The notes below the pieces were generated by a model. That model was not told the origin of the DNA, did not search any database, and saw only the letters and a list, made by a program, of their open reading frames with translations. Shown here one piece after another: positions 1-7,726 of a stretch of 49,773 bases of DNA. The position numbers and the translations under genes are program-made. The stretch's first letter is position 1, and every line of letters begins with the position of its first letter. The DNA is from Streptomyces sioyaensis. GTDB lineage: Bacteria; Actinomycetota; Actinomycetes; Streptomycetales; Streptomycetaceae. Where the stretch lies: positions 1 through 49,773 of the forward strand of contig NZ_SDIF01000047.1 in NCBI RefSeq assembly GCF_004122735.1. The letters run 5' to 3'.

Positions 1-119
1 GGCACCGGCATCCGCCGCTCCGTCCCACCACCAGGTCCTGATCGTCGGCGGCGGCACCGCAGGCATCACCGTCGCCGACGATCAGGACCTGGTGGTGGGA
101 CGGAGCGGCGGATGCCGGT
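1..119. repeat. Fold-back duplication at the window edge
   Basis: Bases 1-77 are an exact copy of 430-506, the start of the downstream oxidoreductase gene. Bases 73-119 are the perfect reverse complement of 4-50, giving 47-bp arms around a 22-bp loop. The sequence therefore runs into the oxidoreductase gene, turns round, and then jumps to the permease tail at about 120. This pattern is typical of a chimeric or fold-back read at a contig end; a true inverted duplication is less likely. Confidence 0.85.
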
Positions 120-372
120 CGCCATAGGGACCTCGCTGCTCGTCATCCTCATCAACTCACTGACCGCGCTGGGCACCCGGGCCGGCACCGGCACCCTGGA
201 CTGGCCGCTGCTGGCCGGATTCGCGGCCTGCGCGGCGGTCGGCAGCAACCTCGGCAACCGCCTCACCGCCCGCCTGCACCCGCAGGCCCTGACCACGGCC
301 TTCGCCGGCCTCGTCACGGTCCTCGCCGTCGCGATGGCGGCCGTCGCCCTCCCGCACCTCTGGGCCCCGTGA
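112..372 (+). CDS. TauE/SafE-family permease, C-terminal fragment
   Basis: This is the tail of a TauE/SafE (sulfite/sulfur-compound exporter) membrane permease. The visible piece has the family-typical stretch AIGTSLLVILINSLTALGTR, then two more hydrophobic segments (near residues 30-45 and 60-82) and stops at TGA 370-372. The ATG at 112 lies inside the inverted arm of the edge fold-back, so it is not a real start; genuine gene sequence begins at about 120 and the N-terminal part is missing. It lies 55 bp upstream of a sulfide:quinone oxidoreductase in the same direction, which fits a sulfide detoxification operon in which the permease exports an oxidised sulfur product. The family call is by motif; the substrate is inferred. 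Confidence 0.65.
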   Translation: MPVAIGTSLLVILINSLTALGTRAGTGTLDWPLLAGFAACAAVGSNLGNRLTARLHPQALTTAFAGLVTVLAVAMAAVALPHLWAP

Positions 373-427
373 CCCCGGCCCGCCCCGTATCGACCCGTCC
401 CTTTCCACCACCCTCCAGGAGGTACAC

Positions 428-1642
428 ATGGCACCGGCATCCGCCGCTCCGTCCCACCACCAGGTCCTGATCGTCGGCGGCGGCACCGCAGGCATCACCG
501 TCGCCGCCCGCTTACGACGTGCCGGCATCCGGCACGTCACCCTGCTGGAGCCCTCCGAAACGCACTGGTACCAGCCGCTGTGGACGCTGGTCGGCGGCGG
601 CCAGGCCCCGTTGCGCGCCTCGCTGCGCACCGAGGCGGACGTCATACCGCCTGGGGTGCGCTGGCTGCGCGAGCGCGCCACGGCGGTCGACCCCACCGCG
701 CGTACGGTCACCACCGCCTCCGGCCGGGTGCTGTCCTACGGGCGGCTGGTCCTCGCCCCCGGCCTGCAGCTCGACTGGGACGGTGTGCCCGGTCTGTCCG
801 CGGCCCTCGGCCACGGCGGGGTGAGCAGCAACTACCGGCCCGATCTCGCCCCGCTCACCTGGGAGTTGATCCGCCGGATGCGGAGCGGCACGGCGGTGTT
901 CACCATGCCGTCCGGGCCGGTCAAATGCGGCGGTGCCCCGCAGAAGATCGCGTATCTGGCGGCCGACCACTGGCGCAAGCGCGGCGTACTGGGCGCGATC
1001 CGCACCATCCTGGTGCTCCCGGAACCCGCGATGTTCAAGGTGCCGGTCTTCGACCGTGCGCTGACGGAGACGGCCCGGCGGTACGGCATCGAGGTGCGGC
1101 TGAGCTCCGAGATGACCCGCCTCGACGGCGCCGCGCGCGAGGCGGAGATCACGGACCACGGCACCGGCAAGACCGAGACCGTGCACTACGACCTGCTGCA
1201 CGCCGTACCGCCGCAGCGCGCCCCCGCATGGCTGGCCGACGGCCCGCTCACCGACCCCGACTCCCCGCACGGTTACGTCAAGACCGACCGGGAAACCCTC
1301 CAACACCCCGATTTCCCGAACGTGTTCGCCCTCGGGGACGTCGCCCATCTCCCGACGTCCAAAACGGGCGCGGCGATCCGCAAGCAGGCCCCGGTCGTCG
1401 TCGCCAACCTCCTCGCCGGACTGCGCGGACGCCCCGCCACCGCCCGCTACAACGGCTACACCTCCTGCCCCCTGGTCACCGCCCGGCACAAGATGCTGCT
1501 CGCCGAGTTCGACTACGACCTGCAGCCCACCCCCTCGATCCCCTTCCTCGACACCACCCGGGAACGCACCGACATGTGGTTCCTCAAGCGCTACGGCCTG
1601 CCGCAGCTCTACTTCAAGGGGATGTTGAAGGGGTTGGCTTAG
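428..1642 (+). CDS. sqr: Sulfide:quinone oxidoreductase-like FAD enzyme
   Basis: A 404-residue flavoprotein of the pyridine-nucleotide-disulfide superfamily that probably oxidises sulfide and passes electrons to membrane quinone. The FAD Rossmann motif VGGGTAG is at residues 16-22 and the second FAD-binding motif FALGDVAHLPTSKTGAAIRK at about 300-319. Cys167 (PVKCGGAPQK) and Cys347 (YTSCPLV) are spaced like the redox cysteines of mitochondrial-type SQR. A C-terminal FLKRYGLPQLYFKGMLKG segment resembles the membrane-anchoring tail. ATG 428 has an excellent AGGAGG ribosome site. Leu29 is a TTA codon (512-514), so translation may depend on the bldA tRNA. It probably shares an operon with the TauE/SafE permease upstream. 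Sulfide as substrate is inferred from the family. Confidence 0.8.
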   Translation: MAPASAAPSHHQVLIVGGGTAGITVAARLRRAGIRHVTLLEPSETHWYQPLWTLVGGGQAPLRASLRTEADVIPPGVRWLRERATAVDPTARTVTTASGRVLSYGRLVLAPGLQLDWDGVPGLSAALGHGGVSSNYRPDLAPLTWELIRRMRSGTAVFTMPSGPVKCGGAPQKIAYLAADHWRKRGVLGAIRTILVLPEPAMFKVPVFDRALTETARRYGIEVRLSSEMTRLDGAAREAEITDHGTGKTETVHYDLLHAVPPQRAPAWLADGPLTDPDSPHGYVKTDRETLQHPDFPNVFALGDVAHLPTSKTGAAIRKQAPVVVANLLAGLRGRPATARYNGYTSCPLVTARHKMLLAEFDYDLQPTPSIPFLDTTRERTDMWFLKRYGLPQLYFKGMLKGLA

Positions 1643-1793
1643 GGGCCTGAGGGCCATAGGGGCTTGGGACTTGGGGCTTCAGAGGCCTCAAGGGCGGGGT
1701 GGGGGATGCGGCTGCTCGTCGCGGCCTGGCCGAGCGCTCCGACGCCGTGGCGTGAACGGCGCACACCCCCGCCCGGACGAGCCCGGAGCGCGG

Positions 1794-1816
1794 CGGCCGG
1801 CTGGAGAGGCCGGCCG
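1794..1816. terminator. GC-rich hairpin after the oxidoreductase
   Basis: Perfect 8-bp arms (CGGCCGGC/GCCGGCCG) around a 7-nt loop lie between the convergent oxidoreductase and MerR-PP2C genes. There is no U-tract, as is usual in Streptomyces. The rest of 1643-1880 has only short repeats of TACGGCGCGC and no gene I can support. Confidence 0.35.
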
Positions 1817-1880
1817 GCGCGCCCTCGGCCGCCCTACTACGGCGCGCTCGTGGTTGCCCTACGGCGCGCCCCCGGTTGCG

Positions 1881-2963
1881 CTACGCCGCCGTCATCTCCG
1901 CCACCACGCAGGCCACGTTGTCCGGCGCTCCCGCCTCGTGGGCCAGGCGGATCAGCTCCCGTACGGCCTGGTCGGGGGTGTCGGCCGCGGTCAGCACGTC
2001 CTGAATCGTCTCGGTCGGCAGCACTCCGGTCAGGCCGTCGGTGCACAGCAGATAGCGCTCCCCGGGCCGTGCTTCGAGCAGCTGCACATCGGGGGTGAAC
2101 TCGGTGTCCGCGTCGAGCGAGCGCAGCAACAGGGCGCGCTGCGGGTGTGCGGGAGCCTCCTCGGGGGTGAGCCGGCCCTCGTCGATCAGCGACTGGACCA
2201 GGCTGTGGTCGTGGGTGATCCGGAAGAGACCGGAGTCGCGCAGCACATAGGCACGCGAGTCCCCGATGTGCAGCAGCGCCAGCCGGCTGCCGGAGCGCAG
2301 CAGCGCGGTGAGGGTGCTGCCGGTCGCCTCGTCCGCCGAGGGGGCGGCGCGGTGGGCGCGACGGGCCGCCCCCTCCAGGGCGCCCAGGAGATCCTCCGAG
2401 GTCAGGTCCTGGTGCTCCAGGCCCTTGAGGGCGTCGATCGCGGCGGTGGCGGCCGGGCCGCCGCGCGGGCCGTAACCGTCGGCCACGGCCAGCAGCCGCG
2501 GTCCCGCGTAGGCCGCGTCCTGGTTGGCCGGGCGTACCAGTCCCCGGTCGGTCAGGGCGGCGCAACGCATCGTCAGGGGAGTACGGGGCGTACGGGGAGA
2601 GGTCATATCGGTGTCCTTCCGCTTCAGCTGATCGACGAGGAAGGCGGCCAGGTCCCGGCGGGCCTCGGTGTCGGCCTCGACCTGCGCCCAGTACGCGGCG
2701 ACCGCCCCGGCCGCCGCGGCCGGCGCCAGCTCGCACACCTCACGGATGCGGGCCAGCGGCATCCCGAGCCGGCGCAGCCAGGCCACCAGCCGGGCCCGTT
2801 CCAGTTGGGCCGGGGCGTAGTGGCGGTAGCCGCTGTGCGGGTCTACCTGGGCCGGGGGCAGCAGGCCGAGTTCGTCGTAGAGGCGCAGCGCCTTCGGCGA
2901 GAGCCGGGAGGCCCGTGCGAACGCCCCGATGGTCAGCAACTGACCGTCCTCGTACGGAGTCAT
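1881..2963 (-). CDS. MerR regulator fused to a PP2C protein phosphatase
   Basis: A 360-residue two-domain protein. Residues 8-75 form a MerR-type winged helix (LTIGAFARASRLSPKALRLY, then SGYRHYAPAQL) followed by a short helical arm to about 112. Residues 130-357 are a PP2C-type Ser/Thr phosphatase: RPANQDA (Asp149), VADGYGPRGG (Asp162), HIGDSRAYVLRD (233-243), LCTDGL (Asp309) and PDN (Asp348). The metal-binding acidic residues are all present, although the usual DGMGGH loop is altered. ATG 2963 is chosen because the frame upstream is low-complexity and not family-like. No kinase or obvious target gene is adjacent. It may couple a dephosphorylation output to DNA binding; the effector is unknown. 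Such fusions occur in Streptomyces but I know of no settled function. Confidence 0.8.
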   Translation of the reverse strand: MTPYEDGQLLTIGAFARASRLSPKALRLYDELGLLPPAQVDPHSGYRHYAPAQLERARLVAWLRRLGMPLARIREVCELAPAAAAGAVAAYWAQVEADTEARRDLAAFLVDQLKRKDTDMTSPRTPRTPLTMRCAALTDRGLVRPANQDAAYAGPRLLAVADGYGPRGGPAATAAIDALKGLEHQDLTSEDLLGALEGAARRAHRAAPSADEATGSTLTALLRSGSRLALLHIGDSRAYVLRDSGLFRITHDHSLVQSLIDEGRLTPEEAPAHPQRALLLRSLDADTEFTPDVQLLEARPGERYLLCTDGLTGVLPTETIQDVLTAADTPDQAVRELIRLAHEAGAPDNVACVVAEMTAA

Positions 2964-3103
2964 GTCCGCGCCCCCGTACGCGCCTCTGCCCGCCGCCTCC
3001 GTCCACCCGTCCATCGACCGTCCACCGCCCCGTCCATCCGCCCGTCCGTCCTCCTCGTACCGGGCGCCTCGCCCGGTGCAGCCGATGCTGGGGCTTCCCC
3101 CAA

Positions 3104-3139
3104 GGGCAAGGTCAAAGGACAAGGTCAAAGGGCAAGGTC
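3104..3139. repeat. 13-bp direct repeats upstream of merR-PP2C
   Basis: Two 13-bp copies (GGGCAAGGTCAAA, GGACAAGGTCAAA) and a partial third lie about 140 bp upstream of the MerR-PP2C start. On the gene's strand they read TTTGACCTTG repeated, containing TTGACC -35-like hexamers. They could be a promoter or operator for that gene, or simple slippage repeats. The remainder of 2964-3182 is CCGTCC-rich filler. Confidence 0.35.
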
Positions 3140-3182
3140 TGCGGTCCTCAGCCCGCCCCACCCACCGTCCCCGCCGCGGCCT

Positions 3183-4556
3183 TCAGCCCACCCCCTCCGC
3201 CGAAGCCGACGCCGACGCCGACCCCGCCAGCTGGTTGAGCGCCGCGGCGGTCAGTGCCTCCACGCCCATGGTGAGGGTCGGGCGGACGACCGGTACGAAG
3301 TGCGGGGAGTGGTTGGACGGGATGTCCTGCGCCAGCCGGCCGGCGGCCAGCGCCGTATGGAACTCCTCCGGGTCCCAGCCGCCCAGCCACCAGTAGTAGA
3401 GCGGGGCCCCGGCGGCGGTCGCCAGCAGTCCGGCGTCCTCGCTGCCGGTGGCCGGTTCGTACGGGAACAGCCGCTGTGCGCCGAAGAGTTCGGTGAAGGC
3501 GTCGTTGACCTGCCGCAGCGTCGTGGAGTCGTTGACGGTGACGGGGAAGGTGTCCAGGACCACGGTCTCGGGGGCGCGGTCCGCGCCGGAGGCGGCGGCC
3601 TCGGCCCGGGCTATGCGGTCGACGGCGGCCAGCACGGCGGTGCGCACCGCGTCGTCGAAGGTACGGATGCTGAGCCGGACGACGGCCCGGTCGGGGATGA
3701 CGTTGGCGGAGTCCCCGGCGTGGAAGGAGCCGACGGTGACCACCGCCCCGTCCTTCGGCGCGACCTCGCGGGCCACCACGGACTGCACCCGCTGGACGAA
3801 GGACGCGGCCATCAGGATCGGGTCGACGGTGGTCTCGGGCCGCGAGCCATGGCCGCCGGTGCCGTGGAAGGTGATCTCCAGAGTGTCGGCGGCCGCCATA
3901 CACGGGCCGGGGCAGTAGGCGATCAGCCCGGCGGCGAGCGGGGCGACATGCTGGGCCAGCACCACCTCGGGGGTGGGGATCAGGCCCTTGCTGTAGAGCC
4001 CGGCGTCGATCATGGCGCGGGCGCCGCCGCCGACCTCCTCGGCGGGCTGGAAGAGCGCGATCAGCGTGCCGGACCAGTGGTCGCGGCCCGCCGCGAGCAG
4101 ATCGGCGGCGCCCAGCAGACACGTCACATGGACGTCGTGCCCACAGGCGTGCATCCGGCCGGGGACCGTGGAGGCGTAGTCCAGACCGGAGTTCTCGGTG
4201 ACGGGCAGTGCGTCCATGTCGGCGCGCAGCAGGACCACGGGGCCCGGCCCGTTGCGCAGCACGCCGGCGACGCCGGTCCCGGCGATGCCGGTGGTGACGT
4301 CATAGCCGGACGCGGTCAGCCGGCGGGCGGCCTCGGCGGCCGTGCGGGTCTCCTGGAAGCCGAGTTCGGGATGCCGGTGCAGGTCCTCGTAGAGGGCCAC
4401 GAGGTCGGCAAGGCGGTCGCCGAGCGGGGCCAGGACGGCGGCGGCCGGAGCAGCAGCCGGGGCGGCGGCCAGGTCGGTGGCGGCCGGTGCGGAGTCGTTG
4501 CGGTGCTCGGCGTCATCGTTCGGGCTGGTCGTGCCTGTCGTGTCGCGCTCGCTCAT
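3183..4556 (-). CDS. M20D-family amidohydrolase (hippurate/amino-acyl hydrolase type)
   Basis: A 457-residue metal-dependent amidohydrolase of the M20D (HipO/AbgB/IAA-amino-acid hydrolase) group, which cleaves N-acyl amino acids. Metal-binding motifs are RADMDALP (111-118), MHACGHDVH (136-144, with the cysteine ligand typical of this subfamily), FQPAEE and AQHVAP; the dimerisation ('lid') domain lies between the two halves of the catalytic domain. ATG 4556 (MSERDTT) is taken over the ATG 33 bp upstream, but neither has a strong ribosome site. The first 40 residues are Ala/Pro-rich and dispensable-looking. It stands alone between the MerR-PP2C gene and the MITE-like repeat. The physiological substrate cannot be read from sequence. 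Confidence 0.8.
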   Translation of the reverse strand: MSERDTTGTTSPNDDAEHRNDSAPAATDLAAAPAAAPAAAVLAPLGDRLADLVALYEDLHRHPELGFQETRTAAEAARRLTASGYDVTTGIAGTGVAGVLRNGPGPVVLLRADMDALPVTENSGLDYASTVPGRMHACGHDVHVTCLLGAADLLAAGRDHWSGTLIALFQPAEEVGGGARAMIDAGLYSKGLIPTPEVVLAQHVAPLAAGLIAYCPGPCMAAADTLEITFHGTGGHGSRPETTVDPILMAASFVQRVQSVVAREVAPKDGAVVTVGSFHAGDSANVIPDRAVVRLSIRTFDDAVRTAVLAAVDRIARAEAAASGADRAPETVVLDTFPVTVNDSTTLRQVNDAFTELFGAQRLFPYEPATGSEDAGLLATAAGAPLYYWWLGGWDPEEFHTALAAGRLAQDIPSNHSPHFVPVVRPTLTMGVEALTAAALNQLAGSASASASAEGVG

Positions 4557-4624
4557 ACGCGCATTCGACCACGAACGGCCGCGCCGCATCGAGACCGGAT
4601 CCCTGGCATCCCCCGGATCCGTCC

Positions 4625-4807
4625 CCTAGGGCCTGTCGTCACATTCCCGTCGTTCGCCCGGAGGGCGGGCCCCGCGGCGTCTGGTGCGTGCGATCGCAAG
4701 GCGGAGGGTCGCCCCGATACTGGGTGTATCGGGGCGAGCCCGACAACGCGGCGAGCGTGCGTGCCAGACGCCGCGGGGCAGGCGGGAATGTGACGACAGG
4801 GCCTAGG
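4625..4807. mobile_element. MITE-like nested palindromic element
   Basis: A 183-bp element with 25-bp terminal inverted repeats (4625-4649 and 4783-4807, one mismatch) whose core reads CCTGTCGTCACATTCCCG. Inside are two further inverted pairs: 4670-4684 with 4764-4778, and a central hairpin 4709-4719 with 4727-4737 (TCGCCCCGATA/TATCGGGGCGA). There is no convincing coding sequence, so it would be non-autonomous. From memory this resembles repeats scattered between genes in many Streptomyces genomes; I cannot check copy number here. Confidence 0.7.
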
Positions 4808-4968
4808 GCCCCAGGCCGACCACGAAGAACCCGCCACCCCACGCTGCCCTGGCCGGACTTCGCGGTTGACCCGGAGCCCGCCCGTGACACCGCAGCGCGC
4901 GGCTGCAACCGTGGATCACCCCCTGCGACCGGGACCAGCAAGCCCAAGCCGCTGACTGGAGGCTGACG

Positions 4969-6003
4969 TTGGCCACTTCCCCCGACCGAACGACCGGCGA
5001 GCCCCGCGACCTCACGGCTCACCTGATGGACCAGGCCATGGGCCATCTCTTCTCCGCCGCCCTGCGCACCGCGGCGCAGCACCGTATCGCCGACCACCTC
5101 GCCGAGGGCCCGCGCACCGCCGAGCAGCTGGCCGCCGCCACCGGCACCCACGCCCCGCACCTGCGCCGCGTCCTGCGCTACCTCGCCACCCGCGGCATCT
5201 TCCGGGAGGACACCGCGGGGGCCTTCCAGCTGACGCCCACCGCCGCCCTGCTGCGGACCGGTGTCCCCGACTCGCTGCACGACGGGGTCATGATGATGAC
5301 CGACGACCTCTTCCGGCGGACCTCGGCCGATCTGCCCGAGGCGGTACAGGAGGGCGGCACCTCCTTCGAGCGGCTCTACGGGGCGCCCCTCTTCACCTAT
5401 CTGCAGTCGGAGCCGGACACCCGCCGGCTCTTCGACGACGGGATGTCGTCGCTGTCCGCAGCGGTCGACGAGGCGGTGGCGGCGGTCTATCCGTTCCCCG
5501 CGACCGGCGCCACTGTCGTGGACGTCGGCGGCGGACGCGGCGGACTGCTGCGCGCCGTGCTGCGCCGCCATCCACAACTGACCGGAGTGCTCTTCGACCA
5601 GGCACCGCCGCTCGCCCACCACCTCCTGGACGGCGACGAGTTGAAGGGTCGCTGGCACGTCCAGGAGGGGGACTTCTTCGCGTCCGTACCGGAGGGCGGG
5701 GACGTCTACGTCCTCAAGCAGGTCCTGCACGACTGGCCGGACGAGGACTGTCGGCGCATCCTGCGCAGCTGCCACCGGGCGATGGCGGCCGGCAGCCGGC
5801 TGCTGGTCATCGACTCCGTACTGCCGCCGGGCAACGCGCCGCACTTCGGCAAGACCCTGGACGTGGCGATGATGGCCGTGGTCGACGGGCAGGAGCGCAC
5901 CGCGGAGGAGTTCGCGACCCTGCTGTCGGCCGAGGGGTTCCGGCTGACCCGGGTGCTGCCGACCTCGGCCTTCCCCTCGATCGTGGACGCGGTCGCCGAG
6001 TAG
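4969..6003 (+). CDS. SAM-dependent O-methyltransferase (acetylserotonin/carminomycin OMT family)
   Basis: A 344-residue class I methyltransferase of the plant-COMT/TcmN/DnrK type. A winged-helix dimerisation domain (residues about 20-105, RIADHLAEGPRTAEQLAAAT) precedes the SAM-binding Rossmann fold with VVDVGGGRGG at 183-192. The catalytic-base region KQVLHDWPDEDC places His254 where this family has its general base, so O-methylation is likely. TTG 4969 is the start because a good GGAGG site sits 7 bp upstream at 4957-4962 and the conserved N-terminus begins just after it. There is no biosynthetic cluster next to it, so the acceptor (often an aromatic polyketide or phenol) is unknown. It lies immediately downstream of the MITE-like element. 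Confidence 0.82.
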   Translation: MATSPDRTTGEPRDLTAHLMDQAMGHLFSAALRTAAQHRIADHLAEGPRTAEQLAAATGTHAPHLRRVLRYLATRGIFREDTAGAFQLTPTAALLRTGVPDSLHDGVMMMTDDLFRRTSADLPEAVQEGGTSFERLYGAPLFTYLQSEPDTRRLFDDGMSSLSAAVDEAVAAVYPFPATGATVVDVGGGRGGLLRAVLRRHPQLTGVLFDQAPPLAHHLLDGDELKGRWHVQEGDFFASVPEGGDVYVLKQVLHDWPDEDCRRILRSCHRAMAAGSRLLVIDSVLPPGNAPHFGKTLDVAMMAVVDGQERTAEEFATLLSAEGFRLTRVLPTSAFPSIVDAVAE

Positions 6004-6107
6004 CCGCCGCCCCCGCACGACACGCCGCCTCCCGCTCCCCTCGTTGGCGGTGCGGCCCGCCCGCGCTGTACTGAGGGCGGCCGCTCCGGCCGACGAGAGG
6101 AGCCGAG

Positions 6108-7268
6108 GTGGTGCCGGTCCCCATGCGCGCACGCCGACGCGACGAGGAACACCGCGCCGCCACCCCGCTGGAGCTCTTGTTCGACCTGTGTTTCGTCGTG
6201 GCGATCGCCCAGGCGGGCCGACAGCTGGCGGAGGCGCTGGCCGAGGGGCATCCGGGGCACGGCCTCGCCGGTTACCTGATGCTCTTCTTCGCCATCTGGT
6301 GGGCCTGGATGAACTTCAGCTGGTTCGCCTCGGCGTACGACACCGACGATCCGCTCTATCGCGTGGTGACGCTGGTCCAGATGGCCGGGGTGCTGATCCT
6401 GGCCGCCGGCGTGCCGCGGGCCTTCGCCGAGAGCGACTTCACCCTCGTGTGGTGCGGGTTCCTGGTGATGCGGCTGGCGATGGTCACCCAGTGGTTGCGG
6501 GCCGCGTACGGCAGCCGGGGCGCCGAGCGGCGCACCGCGCTCTCCTACGCCCTGGGGGTGACGGTGTGCCAGGTCGGCTGGCTGGGGCTGCTGCTCCTGC
6601 CGAAGGCGGCCGTGCCCGTGGTGTTCGTGGTCGTGGGAGCGCTGGAGCTGGCCGTCCCCGGCCTGGCCGAGCGGGGCTGGCAGACGAGCTGGCATGCCCG
6701 TCACATCGCGGAGCGCTACGGCCTGTTCACCATCATCGTGCTGGGCGAGACGATCGCGGCGGCCACGCTCGCCGTGCAGGCGGCGCTGGACGAGCACCAC
6801 GCGCCGGGCAGTCTGCTGCCGATCGCGGGCGGCGGACTGCTGCTGGTCTTCGCCGCGTACTGGATCTATTTCGCGGTGCCCGTCCACCGCCATCTGCGCA
6901 CGAGCCGTCAGGCGTTCCTGTGGGGCTACGGCCACTACCTCGTGTTCGGCTCGGCGGCCGCGATCGGCGCGGGCATCGAGGTCGCGGTGCGGGAGCCGGT
7001 CGGCAGGACGGACCTGTCGGCGTACCAGGCGGCCGCGTGCGTCACGGTGCCGGGCGCGCTGTTCCTGTGCACGGTGTGGCTGATCCACTCCCGGCACCAC
7101 AAGCGCGGCGCGGCCCAGCAGCTGGTGCTGCCGGTGTCGGCGCTGCTGGTCCTGGCGTGCACCGTCGCCGGGCGCGCCGCGGTGCCGGCCGCGGGCCTGG
7201 TGGCCGCCGCGACCGTCGCGGCCGGTGTCCACCTCACGTCCCGTCAGGACACCGCACCGGCGGAGTAG
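6108..7268 (+). CDS. ltrA: Low temperature requirement protein A (LtrA) family membrane protein
   Basis: A 386-residue polytopic inner-membrane protein. The N-terminus carries the LtrA signature (ATPLELLFDLCFVVAIAQ at about 18-35, then FFAIWWAWMNFSWFASAYD), and the sequence continues with roughly ten hydrophobic segments, ending with VAAATVAAGVHL. The motif RYGLFTIIVLGETIAA near 205-220 is also characteristic. Named from a Listeria cold-growth locus; the biochemical role is not established. GTG 6108 follows a GAGAGGAG site at about 6095. It is transcribed in the same direction as the methyltransferase 104 bp upstream but is probably independent. Confidence 0.8.
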   Translation: MVPVPMRARRRDEEHRAATPLELLFDLCFVVAIAQAGRQLAEALAEGHPGHGLAGYLMLFFAIWWAWMNFSWFASAYDTDDPLYRVVTLVQMAGVLILAAGVPRAFAESDFTLVWCGFLVMRLAMVTQWLRAAYGSRGAERRTALSYALGVTVCQVGWLGLLLLPKAAVPVVFVVVGALELAVPGLAERGWQTSWHARHIAERYGLFTIIVLGETIAAATLAVQAALDEHHAPGSLLPIAGGGLLLVFAAYWIYFAVPVHRHLRTSRQAFLWGYGHYLVFGSAAAIGAGIEVAVREPVGRTDLSAYQAAACVTVPGALFLCTVWLIHSRHHKRGAAQQLVLPVSALLVLACTVAGRAAVPAAGLVAAATVAAGVHLTSRQDTAPAE

Positions 7269-7726
7269 CCGGAGCTGGGACGCCCCGCCCCGTCACCCGT
7301 CTCGGGGATCGTGCCGTCACCGATCTCCGGGAGGTGCCCCGGACCCGCCCCCGCGGTGGTCTCCCGCGGCGCGCCGCGCCGCTCCGCCATAAGCGTGCCG
7401 AACGGCCGTACAGCCCCGTTCCCGCCCTGATCCTGCATCAGATCGAGCCATCTTCGTCCCCCGGCCGGGCGAGGCCCCGCCACCAGCGCGGTCCGCGCCC
7501 GGGCCGCACCCCCGGCCCGTCGAGTCCCCGTCAATTACCCACCAATGGACCCCACTTCCCGCCGCTTCGCTCTCGTGTTCCCCGGGGGGCGCCTGAGCCA
7601 GCGGAGGCGCACCGATGCTGAAGCGGTAGGGTGCAGATTGCCCTTTTTATGACAGGGAGTGCCCCTGTGGAGAACTACAGAAAGCCCCGGGGCAGACCGC
7701 CGTCCGTACTTGAGGAGACGCCAGCC
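7269..7726. other. Intergenic region upstream of the L,D-transpeptidase
   Basis: No gene is supported here. The first 300 bp is ordinary high-GC sequence. The more AT-rich segment near 7632-7660 (GATTGCCCTTTTTATGAC) is the likeliest place for the promoter of the downstream gene. A weak dyad ACAGGG/CCCTGT lies at about 7651-7667. I looked for a c-di-AMP (ydaO) riboswitch, which precedes some wall-enzyme genes in this genus, and did not recognise its core. Confidence 0.4.

Noticed and set aside
1671..4793. Very long open frame (about 1040 codons) on the plus strand
   Set aside because: Antisense shadow of the MerR-PP2C and M20 genes; Gly/Arg-rich translation typical of the opposite frame in high-GC DNA.
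4639..4837. Short frames inside the palindromic element
   Set aside because: They arise from the inverted repeat itself and have no ribosome site.
7632..7726. c-di-AMP riboswitch upstream of the L,D-transpeptidase
   Set aside because: The conserved core could not be recognised; only a weak dyad is present.
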